The notes beneath the pieces were generated by a model. That model did no database searches and was not told the DNA's origin. It saw only the letters and a program-made list of their open reading frames with translations. This document shows, piece after piece, positions 49,801-64,000 of a stretch of DNA of 64,000 nt. Position numbers and translations under genes: made by a program. The DNA is from Vanilla planifolia (taxonomy: Eukaryota > Streptophyta > Magnoliopsida > Asparagales > Orchidaceae). Where the stretch lies: contig CM043878.1 in the NCBI GenBank assembly GCA_023846275.1, positions 11,787,501 through 11,851,500 on the forward strand. The letters are read 5' to 3'. Position 1 is the stretch's first letter, and the number at the start of each line of letters is the position of its first letter.

Positions 49801-52633
49801 AATTAGCCATGCTATAGAAAGGTTAGAACAAAATGACAGTTTTAGAGGTGTTACAAGACTAGTAGGTTGTCAAAATTTAGTTTGATCAAAATTAAATAGT
49901 GAGTTTATCACAACATCCTATTATATGTAATCATCAGGAGAAGACAATGCTATAGTTTCAATAACAATAAAAACTCTTGCTTCTTGAATTGCTCAAAAGA
50001 TAAAATTATACACCATCAAAGGCTTACTTTTGATGTTTCATCTTACTTTCATGTAGTTGCTTTTTTTCTACAAGTGAACCAATGTATTGGTTATAAAGAA
50101 ACATCCACTTATTAAGCAATTGTCGAAAGAAAAAAATGCTCTTCAGTATTTAATGCTAGTATAGAGGAGTTTTAGTCTCTCCAAAAGAACCAGACATCAT
50201 AACTAGTTAAGCTTTCTAAATAGAAGAGAAGTTATGAGTGACAAGTGGGTCTATAAAAGAAAGGAAAGACTTTAGGTGTTGAAGGTGTCAAATATAAAGC
50301 ATGGTTGGTTGCTAAGGTTATAATTGTAATGTAGTAAACTTTAGTAAGATATTCTCTCAATTTTTATTTTGCTTACTTTGGTTGCATCTTAGAATCTGGA
50401 ATTGGAATAAGTTGATGTAAAAATTTTTCTTCATGATGATCTTAAAGTAGAGATTCATATGCATCAATCGTCAAAATTTGAAGTTTCTAAGAAGAATCAT
50501 TATATATGTCTACTAAAAAGATTTTTATATGGCTTGAAGTAGTCACCAACGAAATGATATATGAGGTTTGACGGTTTTATGATGACTCATTCGTTTTGTA
50601 ACAGTCTTTATATTTGTTTAGTTTGCCACATATACGTTTCAAATGTATAATTTATTTGCTTGTTTTTTGTTGATGACATATTAATTGTAACAAGGCATTT
50701 GTTTGATGTGCAAAAGCTCAGTTATGAGTTAGATATTATATTTGATATGAAGGATTTAGTGATGCAAAGAAAATGCTTAGGATGGAGATAATTAGAGGCA
50801 AAAAGCTGCCATATGTATCTGTCATAGAAAAGATAAATTGAAAAGGGTCTAAAAAGAGTTTGTATGCAAAATGTTAGGTCTATTAGTTCTTCATTGACAA
50901 GTCTCTTTCATTTGTCAGCAGTTGTCTTCCCAATCAGATAAAGAGTAGAAATATATGACTTGTGCGTCTTATGTAAATGCAATGAGAAGTGTTTTATATG
51001 CTATGGTATGCATTACCGTTGATATTTCACATGTAATTAGTGTCAACAATAGATAAACGGTAAGCTTTATAAGGCTCATTGGGAAGCAGTAAAATAGCTT
51101 TTGTGATAGTTGAGATTTATATGGGAAGCAATGAACATGATAGGATTAGATCTCATAAAGAATGCATAGTTTCTCTCATAGGTTATGCCCATATTTGAAA
51201 GACTTTCTATAGTTTATTGTGGTTTTATTTATGTACCACTGAGTGTTTTTGGTGCTTGCTGAAGTAGTTAAAGAAACTATTTGATCGAGATATTTGTCTG
51301 AAGACTTGAACTATACTAAGTTACTCTGTTATTTACTATGACGGTCGAAGTGTTTTCATCTTGATTAAGACTAAATGCACCATGAATAAGCTAAGAATAT
51401 TGACCTCAGGTTTTATTTTACCAAAGACAAGATTGAGCGTGATGATTTTTTATATTTGAATACTAACAGAGCACATACTTCTATTGGTTTGCTTGCCAAA
51501 GTAGTACTAATAATTGACAAGCACAAGCTATACTTGAACTTGAGTGGAGTTTTTGGCTGAAGAGGTTTTAAAGATTTGTTAATTGATATCATTTTGTTTT
51601 ACAAGATAAAAAATTTAAGATAAGAGAAAATTTTGTTAAATATTATATTGAATTTAAACAAAGAAGAAAATTAATTTTTTTTTATTAAATCGACAAATAA
51701 TCAATTTTATATGGCAAGTTGATGGAAATATTTTGAGGGATTTTTTAGGTATGTTCAACAAAATTCTTTATTCTTAAATCCAATTTCTAGGTTTAAAAAT
51801 GCATCAAATAACTGAAAGGTAAAAGAGAAAAAAGGATAATAAAAACCCTCTCTCTCTCTAGACTATTGCGCATGAAATGGGGAAAATAGGATTGCTGAAG
51901 GTGGTGACAAAACAGAGGGCAGAAAAAGAAATAGGATTTAGTTTTAGCTTCTCCATCCAAAATAATTTAGCTTTTCATCTTTCAACTTTTTGATTGTGAG
52001 TTTTGAGTAATAGAAGGGAGATTATTGTTTGGTGATTTAAGCTCGATTTGGTTTTGAGATTGGCTTTCAATTTCGGTAAGAATTTGTTGTATTTTTTAAG
52101 AAGGCTTTTGATTCAATATTGTTTACCTATATATTCTACTTGATTTTGATAAGAGCGTTTGGGCTTCTCATCCCATGTAGACATAAGATATATCTCAAAA
52201 GTTATTGGTGTCATCTCATTTTGTTCTTGATTACTGTAATAGTGTTAACATATTTACAGTCTTTTTCATCGACCATCTATTTTTTTATTGAATTCTTATT
52301 ATGCTTGCTTAATTTTCTTCTGTCTCCCATACGTCATGTTGCTAGCTTTTTTCTATTTGGTCATTTTTTAAGAAGCACACTTTAGATGGGTATTATTTTA
52401 CACATGTAGAGAGAAACCTTTTCATAGCAATGTACCTTACCCAAAATTATATTGCTAATATTTACATCGGCATCTTGATAAACCATCTATTTTTTATTGA
52501 ATTCTTATTATGTTTGCTCAATTTGCTAATTTGTATTCCATATGACATTGATGCTAACTTCTTTCTATTCCAGGGAACACAATATCAAAATGCAGTCAAA
52601 AAGTTTGTGAATATATGCAAGTTGAGCACCTGA
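13804..52633 (+). CDS. DEDD 3'-5' exonuclease with Mut7-C domain and zinc ribbon
   Basis: Eight exons: 13804-14370, 27059-27190, 39275-39398, 42812-43245, 43871-43947, 44234-44369, 48024-48227 and 52574-52633. They join to 578 codons (577 aa) without a stop. The exonuclease domain keeps all DEDDy residues: Asp81 and Glu83 (GLDAEW), Asp170 (FKQDLVYL), and Tyr252/Asp256 (YAVAD). The Mut7-C domain starts near residue 413 (PRFLCDVM, LARHLRCVGIDAA, KRVLLTRDSKLLKHQY). It ends in a zinc ribbon with Cys508/Cys511 and Cys549/Cys552. This is the architecture of plant exonuclease mut-7 homologues such as Arabidopsis At1g56310, which are expected to trim RNA 3' ends; the exact substrate is unknown. Residues 1-39 are Arg/Ser/Ala-rich and may be an organellar presequence, since family similarity begins near Met40. 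Introns run from 286 bp to 12.7 kb and hold several decayed transposons. A transcript would confirm the first two junctions. Confidence 0.94.
14371..17740. other. Exonuclease intron 1, left part
   Basis: Intronic AT-rich DNA. At about 15900-16600 it changes to purine-rich text with many AAGGC(A/C)T and CTCAAG/CTTGAG cores, which looks like decayed repeat or retroelement spacer. No coding similarity was found. Confidence 0.4.
17740..21600 (+). mobile_element. Decayed L1-type LINE with C-terminal RNase H
   Basis: Frameshifted coding traces occur in the correct LINE order. There is an APE endonuclease piece with FGDFNVI at about 18067-18087 and its C-terminal LDRVFF segment near 18250, then a linker SRLAHLGNCNTSFFHA near 18720. 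Reverse transcriptase follows, with SQYRPICLCNAIYKVVAKV at about 19172-19228 and VDDVLFY near 19708. A PKEMGGLQIHKL piece lies near 20197, a zinc-knuckle-like segment with TKTIEHSLIYY near 20821, and a plant-type RNase H domain (LELDSLAVMNKL) at about 21318-21560. All frames are broken by many stops and shifts. It is inserted in exonuclease intron 1 in the sense orientation. End points are approximate. Confidence 0.85.
21601..23389. other. Exonuclease intron 1, middle part
   Basis: Intronic AT-rich sequence directly downstream of the LINE remnant. It may include the LINE 3' end, but no poly(A) tail or target-site duplication could be fixed. Nothing else is recognised. Confidence 0.35.
23390..24050 (+). 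mobile_element. Ty1/copia integrase fragment
   Basis: Broken frames match the C-terminal half of a copia integrase: a stretch equivalent to the DNGxEY region, then QGIMSKILCIDVFQQNGITL (about 23540-23590), equivalent to the HQxSCPxTPQQNGVAERK motif, and a MYPSIFGEI-like segment equivalent to VPKxxWGEA. It is heavily degraded and I found no flanking LTRs. Confidence 0.65.
24051..27058. other. Exonuclease intron 1, right part
   Basis: AT-rich intronic DNA ending at the GGGACAG acceptor of exon 2. I recognise no gene or clear element. Composition and short broken frames suggest further old retroelement debris. Confidence 0.35.
27191..32600. other. Exonuclease intron 2, left part
   Basis: AT-rich intronic DNA. 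Two diverged blocks at about 29215-29470 and 29535-29830 share ordered text (GAGTGATTGTTA, GGATAAGGAGTA-like, GAGATAATRTCTT), offset by about 330 bases, which suggests an old tandem duplication. No coding similarity was recognised. Confidence 0.4.
32600..36620 (-). mobile_element. Decayed Ty1/copia retrotransposon, antisense to host gene
   Basis: Reading the minus strand from high to low coordinates, copia domains appear in order. A gag-like piece with KKNFDEVQKTIYGMKPQ lies at about 36115-36170, and an FQDLNLQSMISNAKVL segment typical of the protease-integrase linker near 35345-35395. Integrase follows, with GSYIDTPQQND and TYTATYLIDKM at about 34740-34900. RT is represented by NEEIYTLITKLNIDIFNLW near 33715-33770 and VYKLRSYLYNLN near 33560. 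RNase H appears as KLIYFTKKPKIGFF and YNDANWA at 32683-32880. Stops and frameshifts are frequent. A possible primer-binding-like GGTATTAAA on the minus strand lies near 37015-37025. LTRs were not resolved. Confidence 0.85.
36621..39274. other. Exonuclease intron 2, right part
   Basis: Intronic sequence between the copia element and exon 3. The part to about 37100 is GC-richer and may be the element's 5' untranslated region and LTR. A small direct repeat with the core GACCTT(G/A)CTCAC lies near 38150 and 38218. It ends with the CTGCAG acceptor of exon 3. Confidence 0.4.
39399..41190. other. Exonuclease intron 3, left part
   Basis: AT-rich intron sequence without a recognised element, leading into the large hairpin that occupies the right half of this intron. 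Confidence 0.4.
41195..42045. repeat. Long imperfect inverted repeat (hairpin) in exonuclease intron 3
   Basis: The left arm (about 41195-41583) and right arm (about 41645-42045) are reverse complements with small gaps. Matching landmarks include TTTTGATCAG(T), TTTATTTTCTTTAAAATAAG, AAGATTTGTCCTTTGT, AATGTAACATTTA, GTGACACA and TATGTG(C/G)CAAGAGTGT. By eye the arms look roughly 75-85% complementary, with a spacer of about 60 bases. The structure resembles a foldback or MITE-like element, or an inverted-repeat small-RNA source. The outer part of the right arm belongs to a tandem duplication that continues to 42467. Confidence 0.88.
41893..42467 (+). repeat. Tandem duplication of a ~287-bp unit
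   Basis: The unit 41893-42180 is followed directly by a nearly identical copy, 42181-42467, with only scattered substitutions. Both begin TAAAT(T/G)AAGGATGACAAAG and end with a GTCAATAGTCCT-like sequence. The first copy's left part is the outer section of the right hairpin arm. Its high identity marks it as one of the youngest events in the window. Confidence 0.92.
44370..48023. other. Exonuclease intron 6
   Basis: A 3.65-kb AT-rich intron containing the TA repeat and otherwise no recognised element. The part at 46900-47560 is somewhat GC-richer with short open frames on both strands, but none shows family similarity. It ends with the CTATAG acceptor of exon 7. Confidence 0.4.
44525..44549. 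repeat. (TA)n microsatellite
   Basis: A run of about twelve perfect TA dinucleotides in intron 6 of the exonuclease gene. It could serve as a polymorphic marker; no function is implied. Confidence 0.9.
48890..52110 (+). mobile_element. Decayed Ty1/copia element with probable LTR remnants
   Basis: A gag-like segment (about 49320-49620; KCLWEKLEVF-like and a following SLTNRLYLKKQL-type motif) is followed by an integrase tail (RVFGYxTFVYAKEDKLNPRG-like, about 49630-49740). RT follows (about 50230-50760), with KWVYKRKERL, VDVKIFLHDDLKVEIHM, FLYGLK(*)SPTKWYMRFDGFM and FVDDILIV. An RNase H region lies at about 50940-51560. The central gag-to-integrase part is missing. Segments at about 48890-49215 and 51790-52110 share ordered similarity (TCTTTC..TTTT..GTGAGT-like, GATTATTGTTT, GATTTGG, AAGGCTTTT) and are likely the diverged LTRs. 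It lies in exonuclease intron 7, sense orientation, with many stops. Confidence 0.82.
52260..52574 (+). repeat. Duplicated intron 3' end before exonuclease exon 8
   Basis: A ~105-base block at about 52265-52370 is repeated about 210 bases later at 52475-52574. Shared text includes CCATCTATTTTTT, ATTGAATTCTTATTATG and GCTA(G/A)CTT(T/C)TTTCTATT. The second copy contains the real acceptor CTATTCCAG of the last exon, whereas the first has lost the AG (CTATTTGGTC). Confidence 0.82.
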
Positions 52634-53398
52634 TCCCTGGTATTTGATATCTTGTTTTGTCCAAATCTATATGGGAAGTTGGTTTTGTTGGATGGTGCAT
52701 TCTTGCAATACTTGCACATAAATCACAAGATTGATGAAAAAATGTTTCTTTTCAACGATTTAAGTCGTCAATAGATGTAAATTACATAAGGGCAAAAGAC
52801 GATGGCAAACCAATCATAGGTTTGAAGATATTTGAGACCAAACTATGGTTTTAGTGATTTCAGCTAAATTTTGATGCTCATCTTTTTAAAACCATCTGTT
52901 ATGTCATGCATGTTGGCCAGTAGATGATTCTACAATTGCTCAGTGATGTGAAGCCAGAAACAAATGATTTCAATGCTTGAAATGTAATCACATGAACAAC
53001 ACCTTTGAGTCAAAGACTAAACTGGACAATTTCACAACCCAAATAGACTCGATCATCGAGGGTGAAATAACCAATTATCAATTAGACTCTAACATCTTTA
53101 TTCAATGCATTGCAGAGAAGCACTCAACTCTTCAGCCCAAAACGAGGAGATTTCTACATACACTGCTGTACAAGTAAGTTCTCCATAAACACATTCTAAT
53201 TTTAGAACTACAGGAACTATCAATGGATCAAAACTAGGAGGTAGTACATGATGAACGGATGCATTAATATTAAATGGACATGTTTTCCAACGAAATATAA
53301 TCCCATATAAGACAATGTTAAGAAGACATAGACAAAAGTACACAAAGATACATGTATAAAATACATATTACAACATCCGTTCAGTTTTAAATTATGGC
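52634..53398. other. Spacer between convergent genes
   Basis: The 765 bases between the stops of the convergent exonuclease and aldehyde dehydrogenase genes must hold both 3' UTRs. A small plus-strand open frame here (52977-53177) has no recognised similarity and is not called. Confidence 0.5.
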
Positions 53399-63381
<9,983 letters not shown>

Positions 63382-64000
63382 CTGCATGAAAAAGATGAGC
63401 AAAACATTTGTGCTAACTCGATCACAAATTAGGTCAAAAAATAGGACGAAAAATACTCTTAATGTTGAATACATACCAAATTTGCTCCACATAAAACACA
63501 TCCAAATTTCTCTCATCAATACGACTCATCAGAGAGAGATAAGAGACTTAAAGAAATGATGAAGCAAAAATACCAACTCTTAAATCAACGAGGATATGCA
63601 TGAAGAAGTCTCAAATATAAAGTCGGCTTAATCTACATCATCTAGAGAAGTTTAAGACCTACACAAATGACTAATGTTTTTATTTTTATAAACAATATCT
63701 TAAATCTAATATTTGGAATAATCAATAAAGAGAAAAATCTTTACAACTCTTCTCTTTGACTTCACTCTACAAATTATAAAGCTCCCAAAGCTCTAAAAGG
63801 TTATCTTGTAATCGAACAAAGTTCAACTTTATCAATCGAACTAAATTAAATCTACAACAACCTAAATTGAATCCAAAAGCTTTGTTATTGTGCTTTCTTG
63901 TTCTTGCCACTAGAAAACCTGTCTTAGGTTCAAATAAAAGCTCCAATCCCTTTATTGCAACAATTAAGCCACCTTTAACACATGTTGCTTGTTCAAATAA
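63382..64000. other. ALDH intron at the right edge
   Basis: Sequence upstream of the first visible ALDH exon. I find no match to the expected preceding exon, which should end with an SAWNFPF-like segment. So this is intron, and the remaining 5' exons lie outside the window. Confidence 0.6.

Noticed and set aside
52119..52633. Hydrophobic open frames suggesting small membrane proteins near 52.1-52.6 kb
   Set aside because: They fall in T-rich intron sequence, contain the duplicated acceptor block, and the last one runs into genuine exon 8.
63382..64000. A further upstream ALDH exon within the window
   Set aside because: No minus-strand frame here carries the expected family motifs next to a good splice donor.

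Overview
The window is nuclear DNA from a flowering plant. The genes are split by GT-AG introns, their products match plant families, and the non-coding sequence is AT-rich and full of decayed plant-type Ty1/copia, Ty3/gypsy and L1-type elements. The very long introns (up to about 12.7 kb) and one very GC-rich gene suggest a larger angiosperm genome, such as a non-grass monocot, magnoliid or early-diverging lineage. That placement is only a guess.

Five protein genes can be supported. (1) 412-1419, minus: an intronless plastid TPR protein of the SLOW GREEN 1 / chloroplast-lumen-common type. (2) 5442-6407, minus: a GC-rich two-exon gene ending in an RRM-like fold. (3) 7547-13152, plus: a small hotdog-fold acyl-CoA thioesterase in three exons with a 5-kb second intron. 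(4) 13804-52633, plus: an eight-exon DEDD 3'-5' exonuclease with a Mut7-C domain and zinc ribbon (577 aa), spread over 38.8 kb. (5) 53399-63381, minus: the last seven exons of an ALDH3-type aldehyde dehydrogenase, whose 5' end lies beyond the right edge. I joined exons by hand at GT-AG sites, and every joined frame stays open.

Layout: genes 2 and 3 are head to head across an AT-rich spacer that carries a diverged duplication. Genes 3 and 4 are in tandem, 651 bp apart. Genes 4 and 5 converge, with 765 bp between stop codons. Only about 8% of the window is coding, and most of it is intron. Intron fillers that could be recognised are: a gypsy integrase remnant (thioesterase intron 2); an L1-type LINE with RNase H and a copia integrase fragment (exonuclease intron 1); a reverse-oriented copia element (exonuclease intron 2); a long hairpin plus tandem duplication (exonuclease intron 3); a copia element with probable LTR remnants (exonuclease intron 7); and a gypsy RT remnant, a ~290-bp tandem array and a ~74-bp minisatellite (ALDH intron).

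The genes do not form one pathway; they look like ordinary housekeeping, metabolic and plastid genes. The most notable non-genic structures are the roughly 0.85-kb imperfect hairpin near 41.2-42.05 kb, the ~290-bp array near 57.0-58.8 kb, the duplicated splice-acceptor region just before the last exonuclease exon, and a 1.2-kb polypyrimidine tract at 3.4-4.6 kb. I found no clearly new multi-gene system.
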